64,000 nt of DNA from Sinorhizobium sp. A49 (lineage in GTDB: Bacteria > Pseudomonadota > Alphaproteobacteria > Rhizobiales > Rhizobiaceae): the NCBI RefSeq assembly GCF_002002725.1, contig NZ_MUNW01000052.1:58613-122612 (forward strand). Direction: 5' to 3'. This document shows positions 8,489 through 18,800 of this stretch, in pieces. The notes below the pieces were generated by a model. That model worked only from the letters and a program-made list of their open reading frames with translations. It made no database searches and had not been told where the DNA came from. Each line of letters begins with the position of its first letter. Within the stretch, counting starts at the first letter, position 1. Both the position numbers and the translations under genes were made by a program.

Positions 8489-10837
8489 TCAGTTTGCGGC
8501 ATGGGCGGCAGCCCACACCTTTTGCGGCGTCGCCGGCATCGTCAGCCGGTTGTTGCCGATGGCATCGGTGATGGCGTTGATCAACGCCGGCGGCGAGCCG
8601 ATGGCGCCGGCCTCGCCGCAGCCCTTGATCCCGAGCGGATTGTTCGGGCAGGGCGTGTTCGAGGTCGAGACCTTGAACGACGGCAGGTCGTCGGCGCGCG
8701 GCATGGCATAGTCCATGTAGCTCGCTGTCAGCAGCTGGCCGTTTTCCGGATCGTAGTGAACGTTCTCGAGCAGTGCCTGGCCGATGCCCTGCGCCAGGCC
8801 GCCATGCACCTGCCCCTCGACGATCATCGGGTTGATGATGTTGCCGAAATCGTCGGCCGCGACGAACTGGATGATCTTCGTCACGCCGGTCTCCGGATCG
8901 ACCTCCACTTCGCAGATGTAGCAGCCGGCCGGGAAGGTAAAGTTGGCCGGATCGTAGAAGGCGCCCTCCTTCAGCCCCGGCTCCATGCCCGGCGGCAGGT
9001 TGTGGGCGGTATAGGCGGCCAGCGCCATCTGGAACCACGGCACCGTCTTGTCGGTACCGGCGACTTTCAGCTCGCCGTTCTCGATCACGATGTCGCTTTC
9101 GTCCGCCTCCATCAGGTGGGCGGCGATCTTCTTCGCCTTGGCTTCGACCTTGTCGAGCGCCTTGACGACCGCCGACATGCCGACGGCGCCGGAACGCGAA
9201 CCGTAGGTGCCCATGCCCATCTGCACCTTGTCGGTATCGCCGTGCACGATGTTGACGCTGTCGATCGGCACGCCAAAGCGGTCGGCGACCAGCTGGGCGA
9301 AGGTGGTTTCATGCCCCTGCCCATGGCTGTGCGAGCCGGTCAACACCTCAATCGTGCCGACGGCATTGACCCGGACCTCGGCCGATTCCCACAAGCCCAC
9401 GCCGGCGCCGAGCGAACCGACCGCCGCCGACGGCGCGATGCCGCAGGCCTCGATGTAGCAGCTCATGCCGATGCCGCGTTTCATGCCGCGCCTGGCCGCT
9501 TCCGCCTTGCGGGCGGCAAAGCCGTTCCAGTCGGAGGCTTGCATCGCCGCATCGAGCGAAGCGTCATAGTCGCCGGCATCGTAGTTCATGATGACGGGCG
9601 TCTGGTGCGGGAAGCTGCGGATGAAATTGATCCGTCGGAGTTCCGCCGGCGAGACCCCGAGTTCGCGCGCCGCCGTCTCCATGGTGCGTTCCAAGAGATA
9701 GGTCGCTTCCGGCCGGCCGGCGCCGCGATAGGCGTCGACCGGGGCGGTGTTGGTGTAGACCGTGCGCACATTGGCGTGGATCGCCGGGATGTCGTACTGG
9801 CCCGACAGCAGCGTCGCATAGAGATAGGTCGGCACCGCCGAGGAGAACAGCGACATGTAGGCGCCGAGATTGGCGACCGTGTCGACCTTCAGCCCGATGA
9901 TCCGGTTGTTGGCATCGAACGCCATCTTCACCTTAGAAAGGTGATCGCGGCCATGCGCGTCGGTGAGGAAAGCCTCCGTCCGGTCGGACGTCCATTTCAC
10001 CGGCACACCGGTGCGCTTGGAGGCCCAGAGACAGACGATCTCTTCGGGATAGATGTAGATCTTAGAGCCGAAGCCGCCGCCGACATCGGGCGCAATCACC
10101 CGCAGCTTGTTCTCAGGCGCGACATTGTAGAAGGCGCTCATCACCAGCCGCGCCACATGCGGATTCTGGCTGGTGGTGTAGCAGGTATAGTGCTCGTCGC
10201 CGCCGTCATAGATCCCGAGCGTGGCGCGCGGCTCCATCGGGTTCGGCGACAGGCGGTTGTTGTGAATGGTGATCTCGGTCACGTGCGCCGCCGCCGCGAT
10301 CGCCTTGTCGGTGGCGGCGGGATCGCCGATCTGCCAGTCGAAGATCAGATTGTTTGGCGCCTCCGGGTGCAGCTGCGGCTGACCCTGCTCCAGCGCCTTC
10401 GTCGCATCGGTGACAACGGGCAGTTCCTGGTAGTCGACGACGACAGCTTCCGCCGCATCCTTCGCCTCAGCAATGCTGTCGGCAACGACGATGGCGACGG
10501 CATCACCCACATACCGCACTGTCTCATGCGCAAGCGGCCGCCAGGCGCCCATCTTCATCGGCGATCCGTCCTTGGAATGGATCATCCAGCCGCAGATGAG
10601 ATTGCCGATTCCGTCGGCGAGCAGTTGCTTGCCGTCGAGCACGCCGACCACCCCGGGCATGGCCTTGGCCGCCGTAGCGTCGATCGACCTGATCTTCGCA
10701 TGCGCATAGGGGCTGCGCACGAAGATCGCATATTTCATGCCCGGCACCGACATGTCGTCGGTATAGCGCCCCTTGCCGGTCAGGAACCTTTTGTCTTCCT
10801 TGCGCGCCACCCGCGCGCCAATACCTTCAACGCCCAT
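8489..10837 (-). CDS. Molybdenum hydroxylase large subunit, form-II CoxL type
   Basis: Holds the molybdopterin cytosine dinucleotide active site of a xanthine-oxidase-family hydroxylase; 782 residues, family length. Seen: RYTDDMSVPGM near 24, the GGGFGSK cofactor loop near 253, and GIKGCGEAGAIGSP near the C-terminus with the catalytic glutamate. The active-site loop reads AYRGAGR at 369-375. Form-I (true aerobic CO dehydrogenase) has AYRCSFR there, with the Cu-binding cysteine; this protein lacks that cysteine. Gene order S-L-M also matches form II. No coxD, coxE, coxF or coxG maturation genes are in view. Annotation as CO dehydrogenase would be unsafe; an aldehyde, purine or N-heterocycle substrate is as likely. 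Confidence 0.92.
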   Translation of the reverse strand: MGVEGIGARVARKEDKRFLTGKGRYTDDMSVPGMKYAIFVRSPYAHAKIRSIDATAAKAMPGVVGVLDGKQLLADGIGNLICGWMIHSKDGSPMKMGAWRPLAHETVRYVGDAVAIVVADSIAEAKDAAEAVVVDYQELPVVTDATKALEQGQPQLHPEAPNNLIFDWQIGDPAATDKAIAAAAHVTEITIHNNRLSPNPMEPRATLGIYDGGDEHYTCYTTSQNPHVARLVMSAFYNVAPENKLRVIAPDVGGGFGSKIYIYPEEIVCLWASKRTGVPVKWTSDRTEAFLTDAHGRDHLSKVKMAFDANNRIIGLKVDTVANLGAYMSLFSSAVPTYLYATLLSGQYDIPAIHANVRTVYTNTAPVDAYRGAGRPEATYLLERTMETAARELGVSPAELRRINFIRSFPHQTPVIMNYDAGDYDASLDAAMQASDWNGFAARKAEAARRGMKRGIGMSCYIEACGIAPSAAVGSLGAGVGLWESAEVRVNAVGTIEVLTGSHSHGQGHETTFAQLVADRFGVPIDSVNIVHGDTDKVQMGMGTYGSRSGAVGMSAVVKALDKVEAKAKKIAAHLMEADESDIVIENGELKVAGTDKTVPWFQMALAAYTAHNLPPGMEPGLKEGAFYDPANFTFPAGCYICEVEVDPETGVTKIIQFVAADDFGNIINPMIVEGQVHGGLAQGIGQALLENVHYDPENGQLLTASYMDYAMPRADDLPSFKVSTSNTPCPNNPLGIKGCGEAGAIGSPPALINAITDAIGNNRLTMPATPQKVWAAAHAAN

Positions 10838-10920
10838 TGCCGATCTCCTCCCGAGATATCCAGCGAAAGTCCTGCGGTGAAATGTGATCGCGGCGAGAAG
10901 TCATCGCCGCGAGCCGGATG

Positions 10921-11409
10921 TCATTCGGCAGCGACGCGGGCACCGCCCATTTCGGCGGCAGCCGCCAGGATCGACTTGACGATGTTGTGGTAGCCAGTAC
11001 ACCGACAGATATTGCCTTCGAGCTCGGCGCGAACAGTCGCCTCGTCGAGGTGCCCGCTATGCCGGCGGATCATGTCGACGGCCGTCATCACCATGCCCGG
11101 AGTGCAGAAACCGCATTGCAGGCCATGATTGGCCTTGAAGGCTGCCTGCACCGGATGCAGCTCGCCGTTTGCGGCCAATCCTTCGATGGTGGTGATGTCC
11201 GAGCCCGCCGCCTGCGCGGCGAGGGTGGAACAGCTCTTCATCGACCGTCCGTCCATATGGACGACGCAGGCGCCACATTGCGACGTGTCGCAGCCGACAT
11301 GAGTGCCGGTCAGTCCAAGGTTCTCGCGAATGAAATGCACCAGTAGCGTTCGGTCATCGCACTGACCGCTCACCTGACGGCCGTTGACCGTCATTGTAAT
11401 CTTCGCCAT
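10921..11409 (-). CDS. Molybdenum hydroxylase 2Fe-2S small subunit (CoxS-like)
   Basis: Relays electrons through two [2Fe-2S] clusters from the molybdenum site to the FAD subunit. The 162 residues contain the plant-ferredoxin-type motif [12 protein letters not shown] with a further cysteine at SMKSCS, and the all-helical second domain with CGFCTPGM and CRCTGY. Every expected cysteine is present. It is the first gene of the minus-strand operon, with an 83-bp gap before the large subunit gene; transcription must start in the long non-coding stretch just upstream. There is no Tat signal, so the complex should be cytoplasmic. Confidence 0.94.
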   Translation of the reverse strand: MAKITMTVNGRQVSGQCDDRTLLVHFIRENLGLTGTHVGCDTSQCGACVVHMDGRSMKSCSTLAAQAAGSDITTIEGLAANGELHPVQAAFKANHGLQCGFCTPGMVMTAVDMIRRHSGHLDEATVRAELEGNICRCTGYHNIVKSILAAAAEMGGARVAAE

Positions 11410-11838
11410 TTCGCTCCTCCGGGTGGGTCAATGCCAACACGAGCGCGGAAAGCCGGGTGATGATCTGTTCACGCGACTTCTAGAAACGCGCCAACTGCTA
11501 TCGATGCCCTTCGCCTCGTGGCTCGCTCCTCCGCGTCCCCGTGGCTTGTCTGTATCATTGTCTTTTTTTGGAATGTCGCAACCGCCCGAAGGCCGGCCAC
11601 GATAAAAAATTTGCGTGATGGTTGCGCTTGCCGGAATGAGGCCTTCATGTCCCGTTCAGGAACGATATCATTATGTTGGCGGCGAAGAGAATTCGCCGGA
11701 CCTTCTGTAGACTTTCACAGCGGCCGGTTTATTTTCTGCAATTGCAAGTTCAGGTGGAGAAAGACAGCCGTCTTTTTGCCAATCACTCAAGGGACGGACG
11801 AAGCGACAGGCTGAGATCCGTAGAGATCGGAGAGAACA
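11410..11838. other. 429-bp divergent non-coding region
   Basis: Lies between the coxS-type gene (minus) and the glycine-zipper lipoprotein gene (plus) and must carry both promoters. It is richer in A and T than its surroundings, including an A/T patch at about 11600-11615. I find no convincing open frame, no tRNA and no clear operator. Confidence 0.6.
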
Positions 11839-12096
11839 ATGAAGAAAGCCATCGCACTTGTGCTGGTTGCCTTGTCGGTTGCGAGCTGCACCCAGACTGA
11901 AAAGGGTGCCGGCATCGGCGCCGTCTCGGGTGCGATCATCGGCGGCGCGATCACTGGCGACGTCCGTGGTGCAGCTGTCGGCGCTGCCATCGGCGGCGTC
12001 TCCGGCGCGGTCATCGGCAATGTCACCGAACAGCCGGGCCAGTGCTACTACCGCGACCGCTACGGCCGCCGCTACATCGATTCCTGCCCGCGCTAA
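11839..12096 (+). CDS. Small glycine-zipper lipoprotein
   Basis: An 85-residue protein with a lipoprotein signal: a hydrophobic core followed by the lipobox VASC, with Cys16 as the predicted acylated residue. Residues about 24-60 are a glycine zipper (GAGIGAVSGAIIGG repeated as GAAVGAAIGGVSGA), the motif of small outer-membrane or periplasmic proteins of the YmgG/OsmB sort. The tail CYYRDRYGRRYIDSCPR has two cysteines that could form a disulfide. A ribosome site (GGAGAG) lies before the ATG, and a strong terminator follows at 12163, so the gene is monocistronic. Envelope role inferred. Confidence 0.85.
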   Translation: MKKAIALVLVALSVASCTQTEKGAGIGAVSGAIIGGAITGDVRGAAVGAAIGGVSGAVIGNVTEQPGQCYYRDRYGRRYIDSCPR

Positions 12097-12162
12097 GCCG
12101 CAGGCACGGTCGATCGTATCGACAAGATGTCCGACGTCGAATGACAGTCAGGGCGAAACATC

Positions 12163-12194
12163 ACCCCTCATGGCTCCCACCGTGAGGGGTTTTT
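12163..12194 (+). terminator. Rho-independent terminator
   Basis: An 8-bp stem (ACCCCTCA at 12163-12170 with TGAGGGGT at 12183-12190) followed by a T run, 67 bp after the glycine-zipper lipoprotein gene. Confidence 0.85.
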
Positions 12195-12334
12195 CGTTTT
12201 CTGCCCCTGTCATCGATCTGCCGACAGCAGTCACGCCCGGTAACCCCATCGAACGCGGTGGCGCAGGAACCGGGTGGCCGGCGGCAACACAACTCTGTCA
12301 GGTACCTCGAACCACACCAATCGAGGACCTCTCC

Positions 12335-13564
12335 ATGCCCAAGCCGCCAGCCGCCGCCCTGCCCTCCGCGTTCAAACGCATCGGTTGGTCCAACCTATTT
12401 GCCCAATTCTCCGAGCAAATCGCCTTGGCGGCAGCACCGCTTGCCGCCGTCCTTCTGCTTTCGGCCGGCCCCGCCGAAACCGGCTGGCTGCAGATGGGCC
12501 AGACGCTGCCGTTTCTGCTGCTATCCATTCCGGCCGGCCTGCTCGTCGATCGCGCCTCGCGGCGAACCCTCATGGTCTTCTCCGAAGTGTTGCGCGCCCT
12601 GTCGCTGGTCGCCACCCTGGTTTTGATGGCAAGCGGCCTGCTCACCCTGCCGCTTCTGGCGATCATGGGCTTCGTCGGGGCGATCGGAACAGTTTGCTAC
12701 AATGTCGCCGCACCGGCGCTGATCCCCGCGATCGTCCCGCGCGCGCAGCTTGCCGATGCCAATCGCTGGCTGGAGCTTGCCCGCAGCCTCGCCTATTCCG
12801 GCGGACCCGCGATCGGCGGGGCGATCGTTGCCTGGACCGGTGCGTCGCTCGCCTATGTCGCGGCGACCACGCTTTCCCTTCTCGCCGTCGTCCTGCTCGC
12901 CGGCCTCAGGGAACAGGAACAGACGGCACGCTCCCAGCGTAACCTGCTTCACGACCTGGTCGAAGGCGCGCGGTTCCTTGCCGGCCATGCGCTGCTCCGG
13001 CCGATCCTCGTCACGGCCATCGTCTTCAACACATCCTGGTTCGTGCTGCAGGCGGTCTATGTCGCCTACGCCGTCCGCACACTCGGATTGACGGCAACCG
13101 GTGTCGGCGTGACGCTCGGCATCTATGGAGCCGGCATGATGATCGGCGCCTATGCTGCCCCCGCCATTGCGCGCCGCATTCCCTTCGGCGTCATGATCGC
13201 GCTCGGTCCGCTTGGCGGTCTGCTCGCAGCCGTCGTCATGCTGCTGACGATCTGGTTCCCCCATGGCGCGCTTGCGGGGCTGAGCTTCTTTCTGTTCGGT
13301 GCGGGACCGGTTCTCTGGTCGATCGCCACGTTGACGCTTAGGCAGGCCATCACCCCGAACGCCATGCTGGGTCGAGTTTCGGCCTTCATCACCACGGCGA
13401 CATTCGGCGCGAGGCCGGTTGGCGCAGCGCTCGGCGCCATCGTCGCCACCCACTATGGTGTCAAGGCTTGCCTGGCCGTCGCAACAGTGGGTTTCCTCGT
13501 CCAGTTTCTTGTCATCATCGCCTCGCAGGTTCCCAGGTTACGGGCATTGCCCGAACCGGCTTGA
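12335..13564 (+). CDS. MFS transporter, EntS/TetA-like exporter type
   Basis: A 409-residue protein with about 12 hydrophobic segments and the MFS loop-2-3 motif in the form GLLVDRASRRTLM near 70-82. It resembles the MFS_3 (enterobactin exporter-like) group. The start is ATG 12335, with GAGG eight bases upstream. The frame is open much further upstream, but that extension would overlap the lipoprotein gene and cross its terminator. The gene stands alone before the tam genes. Proton-driven export of a small molecule is inferred; the substrate is unknown. Confidence 0.85.
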   Translation: MPKPPAAALPSAFKRIGWSNLFAQFSEQIALAAAPLAAVLLLSAGPAETGWLQMGQTLPFLLLSIPAGLLVDRASRRTLMVFSEVLRALSLVATLVLMASGLLTLPLLAIMGFVGAIGTVCYNVAAPALIPAIVPRAQLADANRWLELARSLAYSGGPAIGGAIVAWTGASLAYVAATTLSLLAVVLLAGLREQEQTARSQRNLLHDLVEGARFLAGHALLRPILVTAIVFNTSWFVLQAVYVAYAVRTLGLTATGVGVTLGIYGAGMMIGAYAAPAIARRIPFGVMIALGPLGGLLAAVVMLLTIWFPHGALAGLSFFLFGAGPVLWSIATLTLRQAITPNAMLGRVSAFITTATFGARPVGAALGAIVATHYGVKACLAVATVGFLVQFLVIIASQVPRLRALPEPA

Positions 13565-13833
13565 CCCTGCCGCGTTGCCTCGATGCGACCATCCGATGCC
13601 CGGCAAACATCGCCCGGCAGACGTCCACGGCAACCGCCATCTCGGCTACGGCACTTGGTTTTTGTGCTGCGCTGACAACATTCCGGGTCTTTCTCAGCGA
13701 AATCGACCCGGAATCTGGGCCTCAGGGGTGGATGCGGAGCGCAGTCATCGTTAACAGATGGAAAACCTTAGGCATGCGATAGTGACCCCGCCGCATATTG
13801 AAGGCAGTTTGTATTGGGTCGCCTTAAGACGGG

Positions 13834-15759
13834 ATGCGGAAGCGAATGTCCCCACCACGGTCGAGTATTGCGTACTGGAAGGCAGCGACTGCGCTCGCAG
13901 TTGCCGCCTCGTGCGCGCTTGGCCCCATGTCCGCGAGCAAAGCCTACGCGTTCAAGATCTTCGGCATGAAGTTCTTCGAGGGCGACGAGGACGAGGCGCA
14001 GGTCATCGACCCCGTGAATTACACCCTCACCTTCGACCCCGGCACCGATGACAAGGAACTGAAAGAGGCGCTGGAGAACAGCTCGCAGTTGGTCCAGGGC
14101 CAGGAAAAACCGGTTTCCGGCGACCTTGGCCTTGCGATCCGCGCCCGCGACGACCGCGACCGCCTGCTCGCCGCACTCTACGAGAAGGCGCGCTACGGCG
14201 GCACCGTGGCGATCCGGATCAACGGCCAGAACCTTGACAGCCTGCCGCCCGATCCCTCCTTCCCCAACGGCCAGCCCGTACCCGTCACAGTGACCGTTAA
14301 ACCGGGCCCGGTGTTTTCGCTCGGTTCGGTCAAGTTCGAAGGTGATGCCGCCGGTCTCAATCCCGCCGACTACGATCTCGCGCTCGGAACAAGGGCGGAT
14401 TCGACGAGGATCATCAAGGCCGGCGAAAAGGTCGTCAACGATCTGCGCGAACAGGGACGGCCGTTTGCCAAGCTGACCGAGCGCAGCGTCGTTGCCGATC
14501 ACGCGGATTCGACCGTCGATGTGGTGATATCAGCGGAAGGCGGGCCGGTCGCACCCGTTGGCGAGGTCAGCGTTTCCGGAACCAAGACCGTCGATCCAGG
14601 CTTCGTGCGCGACTATTCGCGGCTCAACGAAGGCCGCCCCTATTCGCCCGAGGACATCCGCAGGGCCTCCGAGCGGCTGCGCCAGCTCGGTGTGTTCTCC
14701 AGCGTCACGATCAAGGAGGCCGGCACGCTTTCGCCCGATGGCTCGATCCCGATGAAGATCGAGGTGTCCGAAGGCAAGCACCGCTATTTCGGCTTCGGCG
14801 CTCAGGTCTCGACCACGGATGGCCTCGGGCTTTCCGGCTATTGGGGGCACCGCAACCTCTTCGGCCGAGCGGAATCGCTGCGGATCGAGGGCTCGATCGA
14901 CCGTATCGGCGAGACCCAGGAGCTCGACAAGCTCGACTATTCCGCCGGTATCCTGTTTGCCAAGCCCGGCGCCTTCGGCCCGGCCTCGACCTTCACCGCC
15001 AGCCTCAAGGCCAATATCCAGGATCCGGATGCCTATCGCGCCAAGATCCTGACCGGTGCGGCCGGGGCGACATTCGAACTGTCGCCGACCGACACGGTCT
15101 CGGGTGGCGGGGAACTCAGCTGGGCGGATGTCGATGACGCCTTCGGTTCGAACTCCTACCTGACGGCCGCCATTCCGCTGGAATATGTGCGCGACACCCG
15201 CGACGACAAGCTGAACGCAACCGAGGGCTACCGCGCGCTGATCAACGCCAAGCCGAGCTACGAGATCAAGGGCCAGACCTTCTTCTCGTCCTTCGAGGCG
15301 TCGGCATCGGGTTATCACGCGCTCGGTGACGAGAAGCGGTTCGTTCTCGCCGGCAAGATCGGTGCGGGCGTTCTGGTCGGCGGCGACGGCCTGGCCGACA
15401 TTCCCGCCAACCGCCGTTTCTATCTCGGCGGCGGCGGCTCTGTGCGCGGCTATTCCTATCAGGAGATCAGCCCGCGCAATGCCAGCAACGACCTGACCGG
15501 CGGACGCTCCTATGTCAACGCTTCGCTGGAGGCACGCATTGCCATCACCGACACGATCGGCATCGTTCCCTTCATCGATGCCGGCACGGTATCGGCGAGC
15601 ACCACGCCCGACTTCTCAGATATTCGCGCCGGCGCCGGCATCGGCCTTCGTTACCAGACGCCGTTCGGGCCGATCCGTCTCGATGTGGCCATGCCGCTCA
15701 ACAAATATCCCGGCGGCACGACCTACGGCATCTATGCCGGTATCGGCCAGTCCTTCTGA
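13834..15759 (+). CDS. tamA: Translocation and assembly module subunit TamA (Omp85 family)
   Basis: An outer-membrane beta-barrel of the BamA/Omp85 superfamily that works with TamB in inserting or supporting outer-membrane proteins and lipid transport. The 641 residues have an export signal (about 1-39, ending SKAYA), POTRA repeats through about residue 300 (for example VSVSGTKTVDPGFVRDY), and a C-terminal barrel with the family motif GSVRGYSYQ and a terminal phenylalanine. ATG 13834 and ATG 13846 are both possible starts and neither has a strong ribosome site. tamB follows 112 bp downstream, the standard pair. Confidence 0.93.
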   Translation: MRKRMSPPRSSIAYWKAATALAVAASCALGPMSASKAYAFKIFGMKFFEGDEDEAQVIDPVNYTLTFDPGTDDKELKEALENSSQLVQGQEKPVSGDLGLAIRARDDRDRLLAALYEKARYGGTVAIRINGQNLDSLPPDPSFPNGQPVPVTVTVKPGPVFSLGSVKFEGDAAGLNPADYDLALGTRADSTRIIKAGEKVVNDLREQGRPFAKLTERSVVADHADSTVDVVISAEGGPVAPVGEVSVSGTKTVDPGFVRDYSRLNEGRPYSPEDIRRASERLRQLGVFSSVTIKEAGTLSPDGSIPMKIEVSEGKHRYFGFGAQVSTTDGLGLSGYWGHRNLFGRAESLRIEGSIDRIGETQELDKLDYSAGILFAKPGAFGPASTFTASLKANIQDPDAYRAKILTGAAGATFELSPTDTVSGGGELSWADVDDAFGSNSYLTAAIPLEYVRDTRDDKLNATEGYRALINAKPSYEIKGQTFFSSFEASASGYHALGDEKRFVLAGKIGAGVLVGGDGLADIPANRRFYLGGGGSVRGYSYQEISPRNASNDLTGGRSYVNASLEARIAITDTIGIVPFIDAGTVSASTTPDFSDIRAGAGIGLRYQTPFGPIRLDVAMPLNKYPGGTTYGIYAGIGQSF

Positions 15760-15871
15760 TTCCAGACGGTTTCGACCGATTTCTATGCGTGGGCGGTAAA
15801 TTTAGCCTGATCGCCCGGAGTTTCCGCCGGCAAAGATTCCGTAGCGACGCAAGTTGCGTTATGGGTAGTTC

Positions 15872-18800
15872 ATGAATCAGGTCGTCCGCTTTCTTCGCGC
15901 GACGCTGCGCTATGGCCTTTACGTGCTTGGCGCTCTCGCGGTCGCAGCTCTTCTCCTCGTCGCCTTCGTCGGCTTCACGACACCCGGCGCCCGTCTTGTC
16001 GCCTGGGCGATTGAAAAGTATGCGGCCACTCCCGACCAGATCGTGCGGATCGCCGACCCGAGCCCGCTGTTAACAGGGAAGTTCACCGCCGGCAGCGTGA
16101 CGCTGTTCGACGGCGAGGGCATTTACGCGGAGGTTCGAGACCTCTCGCTCAACTGGTCGCCCGCGGCCCTCCTCTCCTTCCGTTTCGACGCCGCAGCGCT
16201 CTCGGCCGGCTCCATCCGCGTCGAGCGCCTGCCCGTGCCTTCGACGGAAACCAAGGAAGTGCGCTCGACCTTCGCGCTGCCTGTCGACATCAAGATCGAC
16301 GCGATTGACCTCAAGGAAATCGTCATCGGCAAGGCGATTGCCGGCGAGGACCAGTTCCTGACCGCGAGCGGCAAGGTCGACGCCACGAACGAAAGCATCG
16401 CACTGGCGGTCACCGCGGCGCAGCGCGACCGGCCCGAAGCCCGCGCCATCGCCGATATCGTCTTCAATCCGGCCGGCAACGAGTTGAAACTGGAAGCAAC
16501 GGTCAACGAGCCCGCCAACGGCGTCCTGGCCAGGCTCCTGCGTCTGCCGAACGAACCCGCTGTCAACATAACGGTCACAGGCGAAGGTCCCCTTTCGGAT
16601 TGGGCCGGAACCGGAACGGCAGCACTCGACGGCATTGAGATCCTCAAGCTCGACGGCCGCCATGTCCTGTCGACGGACGGCATGCACACGCTGACGCTCG
16701 CCGGTGGCGGCGGCTTCAGTTCGCTGATGCCGCCGGCACTTCGGCCGATGTTCGAGGGCAGCACCAGCATCGATCTTGCCACCGCCTTCGACGGCAAAGG
16801 CATGGTGCGCGTCGACAAGGGCACCATCTCGACTGGCGCGCTCGCACTCAACGCGTCGGGCACGTTCAACAGCCAGGGCGACAACAATCTGCAGGCCAAC
16901 CTTGCCGGCACCAACGGCGCGATCGATTTCCGCTGGCCGCTGGAAAAGGGCGAAGCTCGCGCCCTGATCAACACCGTCAACCTGTCGCTGATCGGCGATG
17001 CCCAGTCGGCCATCCTTGACATCGCAGCCGATGTCGCCTCCGTCGCACTGCCGGATGTGGCACTCGGCGCGGTCAAGCTTTCGGCCCAAAGCGACGGCTT
17101 CAACCTCGCGACACAGTCAGGCCCGATCAAGACGACCGTCGAGGTCGGCCAGGCGGGCTTCGACAATGCCGATCTCGCACGCCTGGTCCAGGCACCGATG
17201 AAGATTGTCGGCGACATCGTGGTTGCCACGGACAGCATCGCCTTCAACCCGGTGACGATCGAAAGCCCCGGCATCGGCGGCACGGTCGAGGGCGCATTCT
17301 CCCGTGAAACCAACACGGTCGCTGCCACCTTCAAGCTCTTCGCGGTGCCGAGCGCCCTGCCGCCGGCAGCCGCGGCGAAATTCGACGGCACCATTGCGCT
17401 TGCCGGCAGCCTCAAGACCGGCGCCGACGGCAGCGTCACCATCGAGAACATCGATCTCAAATCAGGGACGATCGAAGCTGCCGGTTCCGTGGCGCTCGCC
17501 GGCGGCAACCTGACGGCGGATCTCAAGGGCGTCCTGCCGGATCTCGGCAAGCTTCTTGCCGATGCCAAAGGCAAGGCCGACTTCACCGCCGCCGTGACCG
17601 GACCGCTTTCAGAACTCGGCATCAAGGCGGAACTGACCTCGAGCGGCGCGACACTCGCCGGTCGCACGCTGAGCGACCTGACGATCAAGGCCGACGCCAC
17701 CGCGAACCAGAGCAGCCCGCAGGCCAAGCTGACGGCAACCGGTGCGCTCGACGGCCAGCCGATCGACGTACGCGCCGACGTCGTATCGAAAGACGGTCGC
17801 ACATCGATCCCGGTGCTCGAAGCCAGGATCGGCGAGAACACGCTCAACGGCACCATCAGCTTCACGCCCGACTTCAAGCCCGACGGCACCGTCGATTTCA
17901 AGCTTCCGGACCTTGGGCTGCTTGCCGCCATGGCCGGCCAGAAGGCGTCCGGCGACCTCGCCGGCTCGGCCGCGATCAAGACGACCAACGGCATCACCTC
18001 GATCGTGCTCAAGGCCGGCGGCAGCGGCATCAAGCGCGACGATCTGACGATCGCCAAGCCGACGGCCGACATTACCATTGCCGATCTGTCGGCGCTGGCG
18101 ATCAAGGGCAGTGTGCGTGCGGAAACGATTGCGCAAGGGCCCAACCGGGTTTCCGGCTTGAGCCTCGACTTCACCCAGCAGGCGGGCAAGACCGGCTTTG
18201 CCATCGACGGCAGATATGACGGCGGACCGCTGACGGCCAAGGGCGATCTGACGAGTTCGAACGGCCGCACGGAAATCCGTCTTTCCTCCTTCTACGCAAC
18301 ACCGAGGCAGATTGCGCTGAAGCTCGCGGCACCCACCGTGATCGTGATAGAGAAGGGCACCGTGCGCCTGAATGCTCTGACGGTCCAGGCATCGAGGGGC
18401 ACGATCGCGGTAAGCGGCACCGCCGGTGAAAAGCTGGATATCACCGCGAAGCTCAACGCGCTTCCGGCTGCGCTCGTCAACGCTTTTGCCCCTAATCTCG
18501 GCGCGGAAGGCACCATCGCCGGCACCGTCGACGTCGACGGAACGGCAGCAGCACCGCTCGTCGCCTATAACCTCAAATGGTCCGGCGCTTCGCTTTCGGC
18601 GGCGCGCAGCGCCGGCGTCGGCGCCTTCGACATTTCAGCCGACGGCAGGTTTGCCAACAACCGCGTGACACTCGACACGACGCTGTCGGGCGCCGGCGGT
18701 CTCTCTTTCAGGGGTGGCGGCAATGTCGATATCGGCGGCAACATGCCGATATCGATGAGGTTCAACGGCAATGTGCCCTTCGCGCTGATCGCCAATCTGA

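Noticed and set aside
7677..9038. Full-length minus-strand frame as one 453-residue protein
   Set aside because: The first 188 codons overlap the large subunit gene in another frame; a strong ribosome site at the ATG at 8474 marks the true start.
8489..10837. Calling the large subunit a carbon monoxide dehydrogenase
   Set aside because: The Cu-binding cysteine motif AYRCSFR is replaced by AYRGAGR and accessory genes are absent.
8501..10993. Very long plus-strand open frame of 830 codons
   Set aside because: It lies exactly opposite the molybdenum hydroxylase large subunit, is rich in Arg, Gly, His and Asp as expected of antisense high-GC frames, and matches no family.
11858..12334. N-terminal extension of the MFS gene
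   Set aside because: Would overlap the lipoprotein gene and pass through its terminator; the homologous N-terminus begins at 12335.
16123..18270. Minus-strand frame of 715 codons across tamB
   Set aside because: Ser/Ala/Pro-rich antisense shadow of the repetitive tamB coding sequence.
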